Shown here one piece after another: positions 55,949 to 64,000 of a stretch of DNA of 64,000 nucleotides. Where the stretch lies: assembly GCF_001422405.1 (NCBI RefSeq), contig NZ_LMMV01000021.1:540904-604903 (forward strand). The letters are read 5' to 3'. Each line of letters starts with the position of its first letter. Positions within the stretch are counted from its first letter, which is position 1. Below the pieces are notes generated by a model, which worked only from the letters and a program-made list of their open reading frames with translations, was not told the DNA's origin and ran no database searches. Source of the DNA: Pseudorhodoferax sp. Leaf267 (GTDB taxonomy: Bacteria; Pseudomonadota; Gammaproteobacteria; Burkholderiales; Burkholderiaceae_C). A program made the translations under genes and the position numbers.

Positions 55949-56263
55949 TCAACGTGCCGGCCCGAACCCGAAGTACCTTTTCGGGGCGCTTGCCCCTGCA
56001 AGGGCTGCCGGCTGTGCTACTTCAGTGGTTACGTGTGACTCCTCGGTGGGTTCAGCCCGGCGCGGCCCCACGTCCAGATCGTCCACCATGGCCTGCAGGG
56101 CCAACAGGCCATCGGCCATCGCCCGCTGGTACGAGCGGACAGGCCTGTTCGACTTCTCGATGTCGGACCACCTCGCGCCCGCCCGCTCAAGCAGCACCCA
56201 CCGAAACTGCTTCGGCTTGGGCTCTTCCACGTGCACGGCGATGGGTCGAAGGGTGCTGCTCAT
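55949..56263 (-). CDS. Conserved small hypothetical protein
   Basis: A 104-residue protein (RPIAVHVEEPKPKQFRWVLL, then SYQRAMADGLLALQAMVDDL and DVGPRR). I recall similar proteins of unknown function in Variovorax and relatives. It is divergent from ku, so their promoters share the 141-bp spacer. Confidence 0.7.
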   Translation of the reverse strand: MSSTLRPIAVHVEEPKPKQFRWVLLERAGARWSDIEKSNRPVRSYQRAMADGLLALQAMVDDLDVGPRRAEPTEESHVTTEVAQPAALAGASAPKRYFGFGPAR

Positions 56264-56404
56264 GCCCTAGGCTAGCCGATCTGCGTGCGTTTTGCTCCGT
56301 ACCGATCAGGCGCCTACGCCCAGCGCCCGCAATGGCCTACAGACCGAGCTGGCAGGGCACTGGACTATCGCGTCGCGGCCTTCCCGCGCCTTCGAAAGTT
56401 CAGC

Positions 56405-57298
56405 ATGGCCACTGGCAGTCGCACTCTTTGGAAGGGTGCCATCACGTTCGGTCTCGTCCACATTCCCGTGGGGCTGCACACTGCAGCCACCGAACAGGGC
56501 GTCGACTTTGACTGGCTCGACAAGCGGAGCATGGACCCAGTCGGCTACAAGCGCATCAACAAGAAAACCGGCAAGGAAATCACCAAGGAAAACATCGTCA
56601 AGGGTGTGCAGTACGACGACGGCAAGTACGTCATCATCAGCCCCGACGAGATCGAGGCGGTGTTCCCGAAGACGACGCAGACGATCGAGATCGAGCGCTT
56701 CATCGATGCGGCGGAGCTGCCGTTCATCTTTCTGGAACGCCCCTACTACGTCGCGCCGATCAACAAGGCCGACAAGGTCTATGCCCTGCTCCGCGAGGCC
56801 CTTGCCGACACCGGCAAGATTGCGCTGGCCAAAGTCGTCATCGCAACCAAGCAACATCTTGCGGTGCTGGTTCCGTCCGGTGCCGCGCTGGTTCTGAACC
56901 TGCTGCGATGGGGTGATGAGGTCAAGACATTGGACAGCTTGGATCTGCCCGCGGCCGGCCGCAAGAGCATCAGCGCTGCCGAGCTCAAGATGGCCAAGCA
57001 ACTGATCTCGGAGATGTCCGGCAAATGGGACCCGGAGGATTTCAAGGATGAGTTTCGGCACCAGGTCATGAAGCTCGTGGACAAAAAGGTCAAGGCTGGC
57101 AAGACCGAGACCGTGATCCAGCCGGAGGAGGAAGCACCGGAGAGCGCAAACGTGATCGACTTGACGGCGCTGCTGCAACGCAGCCTCAAGGGCGGGGCTA
57201 AGTCCGACAGCAAAGCGCCCGCCAAGGCGGCAGCGAAGAAGGCCCCGGCCAAGAAGGCCGCAGCCAAGAAGACCGCACCGCAGAAGAAGGCAGCGTGA
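56405..57298 (+). CDS. ku: Ku protein (NHEJ end-binding)
   Basis: A 297-residue bacterial Ku. SRTLWKGAITFGLVHIPVGL is the classic start, followed by the beta-barrel core (ERPYYVAPI, then VPSGAALVLNLLRWGDEV) and a Lys/Ala/Pro-rich tail (about residues 260-297, repeats of AAKK and APAKK) that binds DNA. It forms a ring on broken ends and recruits LigD. It heads the NHEJ operon. Confidence 0.95.
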   Translation: MATGSRTLWKGAITFGLVHIPVGLHTAATEQGVDFDWLDKRSMDPVGYKRINKKTGKEITKENIVKGVQYDDGKYVIISPDEIEAVFPKTTQTIEIERFIDAAELPFIFLERPYYVAPINKADKVYALLREALADTGKIALAKVVIATKQHLAVLVPSGAALVLNLLRWGDEVKTLDSLDLPAAGRKSISAAELKMAKQLISEMSGKWDPEDFKDEFRHQVMKLVDKKVKAGKTETVIQPEEEAPESANVIDLTALLQRSLKGGAKSDSKAPAKAAAKKAPAKKAAAKKTAPQKKAA

Positions 57299-57352
57299 CG
57301 ACCGCGCGGCAATCCGCGCCATTCCCAATCGAAGCCCACACAGGAGCACACC

Positions 57353-57538
57353 ATGTCCGATGACAAGACCCAGACCGGCGGTCAGGACCGCACCCGCATC
57401 AGCCTCAGCGATGACTACGAAGTGCGCGACTGGTCCAAGAAATTCGGCGTGACGCCAGAGCAACTGAAGTCGGCGGTTGCGGCAGTTGGCAATGATGCCA
57501 AGGCGGTAGAGACGCACTTGAAGGGTCAGAACAGCTGA
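57353..57538 (+). CDS. DUF3606 small protein
   Basis: A 61-residue DUF3606 protein (RISLSDDYEVRDWSKKFGV, then EQLKSAVAAVGNDA). Members occur beside stress and repair genes in Proteobacteria; role unknown. It sits between ku and the LigD fusion, 4 bp before the latter. Confidence 0.88.
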   Translation: MSDDKTQTGGQDRTRISLSDDYEVRDWSKKFGVTPEQLKSAVAAVGNDAKAVETHLKGQNS

Positions 57539-57542
57539 CGTC

Positions 57543-60500
57543 GTGCGGGTTGCCACCTGGAACATCAACAACGTCGTCAAGCGGCTCGATCGGCTCCTTG
57601 ATTGGTTGGAGCGCACCCAGCCCGACGTGGTGGCCCTGCAAGAGCTGAAGACACCCACCGCACAATTTCCAGCCGAGGCGCTGCGAGAAGCCGGTTACCA
57701 GTCGGTCGTGGCGGGTCAGCGCGCATGGAATGGCGTCGCTCTGCTCAGCCGGGGGCACGAGCCGGTTCCCGTGATCACGGCCCTGCCCGGCGACCCAAAG
57801 GACAAGGAAGCGCGCTACATCGAGGCAGCCATCCATGGGGTGCTGTACGCCTGCCTTTACCTGCCCAACGGCAATCCGCAGCCAGGCCCCAAGTTCGACT
57901 ACAAGCTGCGCTGGTTCGAGCGCATGCGAGTGCGGGCCGCGGAGCTCTGGGCGTCCGGCAATCCTGTGGTACTGGCCGGCGACTGGAACGTCGTGCCCAC
58001 GGATGCCGACATCTACAAGCCAGACACATGGCGCGACAACGCCCTGCTCCAGCCTGAGCCGCGCGAGGCGTACGCGGCCATCCTGGCGCAGGGCTGGACT
58101 GATGCGCTGGCCCACACCCATCCGCAAGCGCAGCAGTTCACCTTCTGGGACTACCGGCGCAAACGCTGGGAGCGCAACGCTGGTCTGCGCATCGACCACA
58201 TCCTGGTGAGCAAGCCGCTCGCGTTGATCGATGCGGGTGTCGATCGCGACGAGCGAGCGCATGACAACGCCAGCGACCACGCGCCCGTATGGGCCGAGAT
58301 CCAGCCGGCCAAGACACCGCGCAAGCGGCCAGCCGCCAGCGCCCGTAGATCCTCGATCGCCGCGCCCGCTGGCGTCGCACCCGCTGTGCAGTCCAGCGAC
58401 GCCCCCCTGTCCCGCTACAACGCCAAGCGCAACTTCAGCAAGACGGCTGAGCCTGCCGGCGTCGTCGCAGCCAAGCGTGCCGCCAAAGGGGCTGCATCCG
58501 CCGGACCATTGCAGTTCGTCATCCAGAAGCACTGGGCATCTCGACTTCACTACGACTTCCGGCTGGAACTGGACGGCGTGATGCTCAGCTGGGCCGTGCC
58601 CAAGGGCCCCTCCTACGACCCTGCCGTGCAGCAGATGGCGATCCATGTGGAGGACCACCCAGTCAGCTACAACACGTTCGAGGGCACCATTCCCAAAAAG
58701 GAGTACGGCGGCGGTACTGTGCTCATCTGGGACCGCGGCACCTGGGAGCCGGTCGGCAATCCACGCGAGGGACTGGCCAACGGGAAGATCCTGTTCAAGC
58801 TGCACGGCCAGAAGCTGGCCGGTCTATGGGAACTGGTGCGCATCTCGAAACCCGGCCAAAAGAAGCAGGACCAGTGGCTTCTGTTCAAGAAGCGCGGCGA
58901 CGCCTGGGCGCGCCCCAGTACCGAGTACGACGTCATCACGGCCTTGCCCGACAGCGTGGTTGACCGACCCCTCGGCCTGATCGAAGACCGCGAGCCTCGC
59001 GAGGCCGCGCGCCCTCGGCGCGCGGTCCCAACGGCCACGGCCGCCTTGCTGGAGGGAGCCGTCAAGGCGCCCTTGCCAGCCAAACTGGCGCCGCAACTGG
59101 CGACGCTGGTCTCCTCGGTGCCTCCCGGCGACTGGATCATCGAAACCAAGTTCGATGGCTACCGCCTGCTGGCGCGTATCGACCGCGGTGGCGTGCGGCT
59201 GTTCACGCGCAATGGCCACGACTGGACAGCCAAGCTCCAGCCGCTTGCCGACGCGGTCGGCACGCTCGGCCTGGACCGGGCGTGGCTGGACACGGAGATC
59301 GTGGTGCTGAATGACGCCGGTGTGCCGGACTTTAACCGCTTGCAGAACGCCATCGACAACGCGCGCACGGCCGACATCGTGATGTTCGCATTCGACCTGC
59401 CCTTCTCCGGCGGCATGGACTTGCGCGCTGTGCCGCTGGCCAACCGCAGGGCCTTGCTGCAGCAGATCTTCAGCGCGCGCGACAACGAACTTGTGCGCTT
59501 CAGCCAATCCTTCGACGCCCTGCCCGCCACGCTGCTCAGTGCCGCATGCCAGATGGGCCTGGAAGGCGTCATGGTCAAACGCGCAGACGCGCCCTATGCA
59601 TCTGGTCGCACCGAAGCCTGGATGAAGCTCAAGTGCCAGCACCGCCAGGAGTTTGTGGTGGTCGGCTTCACCAACCGGTCAGGCAACGCCAAGGAGGTCG
59701 GTGGACTGCTCCTTGGATACCACGAAGATGGTGCGTTCCGTTTTGCTGGGTCGGTCGGCACAGGGTGGGGAGCGTCCACGGGCCGTCAATTGCACGACCT
59801 GCTCACGAAGATCGAAGTCGCCACGCCGGCTGTCGACCCGACCGACACTAAGCCGGGCCGATGGTCCAAGCGCGCGGCAGGCACCGAGCGCTGGGTAAAG
59901 CCGGTCACTGTGGTCGAAGTCGCGTTCGCGGAGTGGACGCCCGACCGGCGCGTGCGGCATGCCGTATTCCGCGGCATCCGCACCGACAAGCCAGCGGGCC
60001 ACATCGTGCGCGAGCGTGCCAAGACGTCGCAGGGCGCTGCCCCCGCCCGATCAATCCCCGCCAAGACCGCGACCAGCACGGTCAAGATCAGCCATCCCGA
60101 GCGGGTGATCGACCCCTCCACGGGGCTGCGCAAGATCGACCTGGTGCGCTACTACGGCAGCATCGCCGAGTGGATGCTCCCCCATCTCAAGAACCGGCCA
60201 GCTTCGCTGGTGCGTGCGCCGACTGGCATCACGGGAGAGCTGTTTTATCAGAAGCACCCGGACACCAAGATGCCTGGCATGCAGGAGTTGGACGCGGCGC
60301 TATGGCCAGGCCATGCGGCGTTGCTGGCCGTCGACTCCGCAGAGTCGCTGGTCATGGCGGCGCAGATGAACGTGGTCGAGTTCCACACCTGGAACTCCGT
60401 CGCAAAGCGCATCGACCAGCCTGACCGGTTTATTCTGGACCTCGATCCCGGCGACGGGGTGACCTGGCCGATGCTGCAGGAAGCGGCGATCCTGACCCGC

Positions 60501-60944
60501 GCGTTGCTGACCGAGCTCGGTCTGGAGAGTTGGCTCAAGACCAGCGGCGGGAAGGGCCTGCACGTGGTCGTCCCGCTGACGCCCAGGCTGGACTACACCG
60601 CCGTCAAGGCGTTCTCGCAAGCCGTCGTGCGCCACATGGCCAAGGTCATCCCTTCAAAGTTCGTCGCCGTGATGGGCGGCAGCAACCGCATCGGCAAGAT
60701 CTTCATCGACTACCTGCGCAACGGGCATGGGCAGACGACGGCCTGCGCCTTCTCGGCACGCTCGCGGCCGGGCCTGGGCGTCTCGATGCCAGTGGCTTGG
60801 GAACAACTGCCCGAACTCAAAGGCGGCGCGCAATGGACGATCGCCACGGCCCGCGAATACCTGAGCTTTCAGCAGGAGGACCCGTGGCGGGGCTACTGGA
60901 AAAAGCGGCAGTCGCTTGGGGCGGCCATCCGGCTGCTGAACTGA
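57543..60944 (+). CDS. ligD: Fusion of exonuclease III-type nuclease with DNA ligase D
   Basis: One uninterrupted 1133-residue frame from a GTG. Residues 1-255 are an ExoIII/AP-endonuclease domain: Asn7 in TWNINN, Glu34 in ALQELK, Asp147/Asn149 in AGDWNV and SDHAPVW (244-250). Residues 290-480 are the LigD phosphoesterase (PE) domain: KHWASRLHYDFRLEL. Residues 510-830 are the ligase, Lys536 in ETKFDGYR, EGVMVKR and WMKLK. Residues 845-1133 are the polymerase/primase: LDLDPGDG (Asp966/Asp968), SGGKGLHV, FIDYLRN. The usual LigD lacks the first domain. Order PE-LIG-POL is as in Pseudomonas LigD. Confidence 0.93.
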   Translation: MRVATWNINNVVKRLDRLLDWLERTQPDVVALQELKTPTAQFPAEALREAGYQSVVAGQRAWNGVALLSRGHEPVPVITALPGDPKDKEARYIEAAIHGVLYACLYLPNGNPQPGPKFDYKLRWFERMRVRAAELWASGNPVVLAGDWNVVPTDADIYKPDTWRDNALLQPEPREAYAAILAQGWTDALAHTHPQAQQFTFWDYRRKRWERNAGLRIDHILVSKPLALIDAGVDRDERAHDNASDHAPVWAEIQPAKTPRKRPAASARRSSIAAPAGVAPAVQSSDAPLSRYNAKRNFSKTAEPAGVVAAKRAAKGAASAGPLQFVIQKHWASRLHYDFRLELDGVMLSWAVPKGPSYDPAVQQMAIHVEDHPVSYNTFEGTIPKKEYGGGTVLIWDRGTWEPVGNPREGLANGKILFKLHGQKLAGLWELVRISKPGQKKQDQWLLFKKRGDAWARPSTEYDVITALPDSVVDRPLGLIEDREPREAARPRRAVPTATAALLEGAVKAPLPAKLAPQLATLVSSVPPGDWIIETKFDGYRLLARIDRGGVRLFTRNGHDWTAKLQPLADAVGTLGLDRAWLDTEIVVLNDAGVPDFNRLQNAIDNARTADIVMFAFDLPFSGGMDLRAVPLANRRALLQQIFSARDNELVRFSQSFDALPATLLSAACQMGLEGVMVKRADAPYASGRTEAWMKLKCQHRQEFVVVGFTNRSGNAKEVGGLLLGYHEDGAFRFAGSVGTGWGASTGRQLHDLLTKIEVATPAVDPTDTKPGRWSKRAAGTERWVKPVTVVEVAFAEWTPDRRVRHAVFRGIRTDKPAGHIVRERAKTSQGAAPARSIPAKTATSTVKISHPERVIDPSTGLRKIDLVRYYGSIAEWMLPHLKNRPASLVRAPTGITGELFYQKHPDTKMPGMQELDAALWPGHAALLAVDSAESLVMAAQMNVVEFHTWNSVAKRIDQPDRFILDLDPGDGVTWPMLQEAAILTRALLTELGLESWLKTSGGKGLHVVVPLTPRLDYTAVKAFSQAVVRHMAKVIPSKFVAVMGGSNRIGKIFIDYLRNGHGQTTACAFSARSRPGLGVSMPVAWEQLPELKGGAQWTIATAREYLSFQQEDPWRGYWKKRQSLGAAIRLLN

Positions 60945-61184
60945 CCGGACGGCACCTGCTCGGATTGCTGTGTGCGAGGCATAGCAGGAACACTCGCAGG
61001 CGACCGCCAGCGCCGTCTAGACCACCATCGTCAAGAATCTTGGCATCAAGCGCGCGGCGCGGTGCTTGAGGTCGAACATCTCATCGGACAGCGGCATGTC
61101 CTTGGTGTCGAAATGGCACATCGTGCCCCAAAGCCCGCAGTCGTCGCGCAACAACGGAACTCCGTGATAGCTGACCATCCTTCC

Positions 61185-61488
61185 CTAGTAAGGATGACCA
61201 TCGAGGCGCGCGTCCAAGGCGGAATCGTCAGCGCGAAATCCCATCGCGCAGCACGAACTGGCAGAAGCTGTCGCCGAGCGGCACCTCCGCAAGAAAGCTC
61301 TGCATGATTTCCCCTCGCTTGTCATGCAGATGGACGCTGCGCAGGTTTCCGCAGTCCAAACGATAAATCGCCGTGTACCGATGGGGGACGCCATCGTTCA
61401 GATAGGCCAGCCCCGCCGCTGGTCCGCGCAGCTCCAGGATGCCGGCGAGGATTTCGTAGGTTCTATCAGGGGTGGGAGCGTTCGTCAC
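61185..61488 (-). pseudogene. GAF-like domain gene, frameshifted
   Basis: From the ATG at 61488 the minus strand reads as a GAF-type N-terminus (VPHRYTAIYRLDCGNLRSV, VPLGDSFCQFVLRDG) and then stops; the continuation (DDSALDARLDGHPY) is in the next frame and ends in TAG at 61185. A small indel near the GATGGGATT run explains this. The remaining GAF half is missing. Confidence 0.55.
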
Positions 61489-61870
61489 CGTAGAACATTG
61501 TCAGCCTCGCCGAGCATGCAAGTTTCCAGGTGCGCTGTGCCGATCGTAGATCACCCGCGTTCCAGCCCGCGCACGGGCGGAGAACGGAGACCGGGCAGCC
61601 CGGGCAAAACCATGGGTTCGTATTCAACGCGCCCTGCGGAGTCGTCTCGAGCGCGAGTCCCTCGGCCCACGATTTCAAGGGTTAGTCTTGGCATGGCAGG
61701 GTGGGCGAGCTTGCGGCGGGCGTCATTGGTCGGCTTCTGAATCAAGGGCAACCCGGATGATTCACGCCCACTCTGGCAGGACGGGTGAGTTTGGCAGCTT
61801 CGGTACAGGTGCGCATCCATCGAATGAGGGAAACACAGGCGACGATCCCACTGGCAACCGTCTCCACGTG

Positions 61871-62329
61871 ATGGAAATGAAGGCTGCGTTCGCGGAGGCC
61901 ACGGCCGGCCGCAATGACGACGAAATCTACAAGATGGCCAAGACCATGCTGAGTCTGCCCGATACCTCGATGAAGGCCTTCATCGACGCCGAACACGGTG
62001 CGGAGCGCATCCGTGACGGCTACGCTGAGTATTTCAAGAGCTTCGACGTCTTGCTTACGCACATCCTTCCGATTCCCACCCACAAGCACGGTGTCACCGA
62101 GTTCGTGATCGACGGGCAGAAGGTCGATGCGACCTTCCTACAGGGCGCGACCGTCCCCCTGAACGTCACGGCACTGCCAGGCATCTCGATGCGATTCGGT
62201 ACGAGCAAAGAGGGCATGCCTATCAACGTGCAGTTGGCGGGCAGTTGGCTGGCGGAGTCGACCATCTTGCACGTCGCCTCGCTGCTCGAGGACGTGAGTC
62301 GCGTTCGTGACCTGCATCCTGCGTTATGA
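61871..62329 (+). pseudogene. Amidase C-terminal fragment
   Basis: A 152-residue stretch (VLLTHILPIPTHKHGVTEF, LNVTALPGISMRFG, EGMPINVQLAG) equal to the last third of an amidase-signature enzyme. The Ser-cisSer-Lys half is absent. It differs in sequence from the intact amidase at 7423, so it is not a copy of it. Confidence 0.75.
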
Positions 62330-62671
62330 CCGCGCTGGTCGCCGTGCCGAGTGAATTCCTGCGCGTAGGTAGCCAGCTGACCGAGCAGCGCACCTCTGCC
62401 CTGGTCAGCCAAGTGCACTGCGCGCAATTCGATGGGCATCACCCTCACGCCTTTAGAGCCCCCTTGGGAAGTTGCCTCCTGCCTGGCTGGCCGCCCCCCA
62501 GCACGCAGCATGTGTTGCACGGTTGCATAAATAGCCTGCTCGCTGTGAAGTTTTGATCGATTTACTGGCACATTCCGGCAGACAAGTGCGCCGGTACACC
62601 GCGGTCGCGAAATTGCCGCTATCCTTCTTTTTTCGAACCAATGGTTACTGACATTTGCGGAGAATGTGAAC
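62330..62671. other. Intergenic, no feature seen
   Basis: No supported gene. The right end supplies GGAG for the fecR-like gene. Confidence 0.5.
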
Positions 62672-63106
62672 ATGCGATGTTGGCTGGTCTTTTCCGTTTT
62701 GGCTGCAGTGATGGCAGGCGCAGCCCAGGCCGCGCCTGCTGGCTACATCAAGAACGTGATGGGGCAGGCGACCGTGACGTCCGGAACAAGCACCGCCGCG
62801 GCCATGCCTGGCATGGCGCTTAGCGCCGGTGATGTGATTCGCACAGGCGGTGATGGGAGCCTTGGGGCGGTCATGAAGGACAACACCGTTTTGTCTTTCG
62901 GACCCGCAACGACCTTCACGCTGGAAGACTACGCGTTCGAGCCGACGCAAGGGCTGCTGAAGCTTGGCGTTCGCATCGCCCAGGGTACTCTGCACTACCT
63001 CTCCGGCACGATCGCCAAGTTGAACCCGCAGGCAGTCGAGATCAAAACGCCAAGTGGCATCATTGGCGTACGGGGCACTCGGTTCGTCGTGGTTGTGCAG
63101 GAATGA
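62672..63106 (+). CDS. FecR-domain exported protein
   Basis: A 144-residue periplasmic protein: Sec signal (VFSVLAAVMAGAAQA) and FecR-like beta repeats ending in VEIKTPSGIIGVRGTRFVV. It lacks the transmembrane helix of iron-sensing FecR. It is coupled by ATGA to an OmpA lipoprotein; in many Proteobacteria this pair precedes a CHASE2-type cyclase or kinase, which would lie beyond or elsewhere. Confidence 0.85.
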   Translation: MRCWLVFSVLAAVMAGAAQAAPAGYIKNVMGQATVTSGTSTAAAMPGMALSAGDVIRTGGDGSLGAVMKDNTVLSFGPATTFTLEDYAFEPTQGLLKLGVRIAQGTLHYLSGTIAKLNPQAVEIKTPSGIIGVRGTRFVVVVQE

Positions 63107-63726
63107 GGCCGTCGGAAAGACCTCGCCTGTTCTGGGCATCGTGCGCGTGTTGCATCGTGCTGGGCGGGTGCTCGGCACCGCCACCAGCGCCACCCAGACC
63201 GTCTTCTTACTTGGTTCTGCTTGAAGAGGCAGATGGCAGCGTTGGCCGTGTGCTTTACACCAGCGCCCAAGGAACTGTGGAACTTCGTCAGGCGCAACAG
63301 GCAACGTTGCTGCACGGGCCACTTACGCCTTACTTGGTCGATCCTGTCGTGCTGCGCCGGGACGCGCAGGCGGCCATAGACGCGCAGCCGCTGCTACCTC
63401 GCACCTTCATCTTCCATTTCGACACCAGCGACTCCAAGATCACAAAAGGCTCGGAATCCCTGCTTCAACAGGTGCAAGAAGAGCTGCAGCGCCGGCAGGC
63501 ACCCGACGTCTCGATCACCGGCCACACGGACACAGCCGGCGAGGCGCGGCGCAATGTTCAACTGGCTCAGGGGCGGGCGGACCACGTCGCGCGCATTCTC
63601 AAGCCCTACCTCACCAACGCCTTGTCCGTGGAGATCAGCTCGCACGGCGAAACCAACCTGCTCGTGCCCACCGCGAATGGCGTGAACGAACCCCGCAATC
63701 GGCGCGTTGAAGTCGTGGTGCGCTAA
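63103..63726 (+). CDS. OmpA-family lipoprotein
   Basis: A 207-residue lipoprotein (lipobox LGGC) with a C-terminal OmpA peptidoglycan-binding domain: FHFDTSDSKITKGSESLL, SITGHTDTAGEARRN and EPRNRRVEVVV. It anchors the outer membrane to peptidoglycan. It overlaps the FecR gene by four bases. Confidence 0.88.
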   Translation: MRPSERPRLFWASCACCIVLGGCSAPPPAPPRPSSYLVLLEEADGSVGRVLYTSAQGTVELRQAQQATLLHGPLTPYLVDPVVLRRDAQAAIDAQPLLPRTFIFHFDTSDSKITKGSESLLQQVQEELQRRQAPDVSITGHTDTAGEARRNVQLAQGRADHVARILKPYLTNALSVEISSHGETNLLVPTANGVNEPRNRRVEVVVR

Positions 63727-64000
63727 TCGGGTGAGAGCGCTCAACGCTTTGCATGGTTCGGTCCATGGTCAAGCAGAAATGTTCAGCGCCATGCTGAATC
63801 ATGTCAGAGTTAGGCTGTGTCCTGCAGGCGGACGCCGGAACTAATAGCATGCTCCGTGTGCCAAGGGTTTGCGCGCGTACGCTACATTGTTGGCACGTGT
63901 AGCTTAGCAGGCTGCTGAAATACCCGACGCCGCAGCTCGTCTCACCTCGGTGAGAGTGCGGATTCAGCAGGGCGTTCGGCGCTGACGGCTCAATTACGCA
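63727..64000. other. Right edge, possible insertion-sequence end
   Basis: No gene. Around 63911 the sequence CAGGCTGCTGAAATACCCGA resembles terminal sequence of IS1182/IS4-like elements, reading toward the window edge; the transposase would lie outside. Low confidence. Confidence 0.25.

Noticed and set aside
57170..57298. Tandem repeat from slippage in ku
   Set aside because: The Lys/Ala/Pro repeats are the normal DNA-binding tail of bacterial Ku.

Overview
The window is high-GC DNA with tightly packed genes, many ATGA/GTGA stop-start overlaps and frequent GTG/TTG starts. Two TctC (Bug-type) periplasmic receptors, an NDP-forming acyl-CoA ligase, a PPi-type phosphofructokinase and a THxN PEP-CTERM protein all point to Burkholderiales, most likely Comamonadaceae (Variovorax/Ramlibacter/Acidovorax-like). 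The genus is an inference; no rRNA is present.

Region 1 (1-31.5 kb) looks like ordinary chromosome. It holds trmB, uppP, an RluA-type pseudouridine synthase, a transglutaminase-like exported protein, a dienelactone hydrolase/thioredoxin pair, an amidase, a DUF6036/XRE toxin-antitoxin-like pair, and alaS behind a Phd/VapC module. An IclR-controlled catabolic run (13.7-22.0 kb) joins a thiolase-fold protein without the nucleophilic Cys, a DUF35 Zn-ribbon partner, two TctC receptors, a MaoC-like hydratase, a crotonase and an acyl-CoA ligase. Its layout resembles the Ltp2/DUF35 retro-aldolase plus MaoC logic of steroid side-chain degradation. Next come pfp, a MASE1-GGDEF cyclase, a decayed hmp/norR nitric-oxide locus and a hydroxyaspartate-type PLP enzyme cluster.

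Region 2 (31.7 to about 48.4 kb) starts at tRNA-Gly(CCC) and looks like an integrated genomic island. It carries a full PRTRC cassette: ParB, proteins E, C, F, B, A, a ThiF-family E1-like protein, and the actin-like protein D. It also has a ParR-like partner, a tyrosine recombinase, an H-NS silencer, a split Cas4-like nuclease pair with a CFI-box, a WGR protein and a LexA-controlled DNA polymerase II. The cassette has the parts of a ubiquitin-like conjugation pathway: a Ub-like protein with an internal Gly-Gly, an E1-like enzyme, an E2-like candidate and a JAMM protease with a perfect motif. It is coupled to DNA segregation genes and is the best candidate here for an incompletely understood system.

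Region 3 (48.4-64 kb) is accessory DNA. It contains an ArsR-AHSA1-GST-DUF899-VOC cassette, a YihY/BrkB membrane protein, a THxN PEP-CTERM protein, a stretch of gene remnants, an NHEJ operon (Ku, DUF3606, and one 1133-residue protein that fuses an exonuclease III domain to LigD), further remnants, and a FecR-OmpA pair. Across the window at least three regulator genes (XRE, YheO-type, ArsR) have a palindromic operator ending at or overlapping the start codon and no Shine-Dalgarno, which suggests autoregulated leaderless mRNAs.
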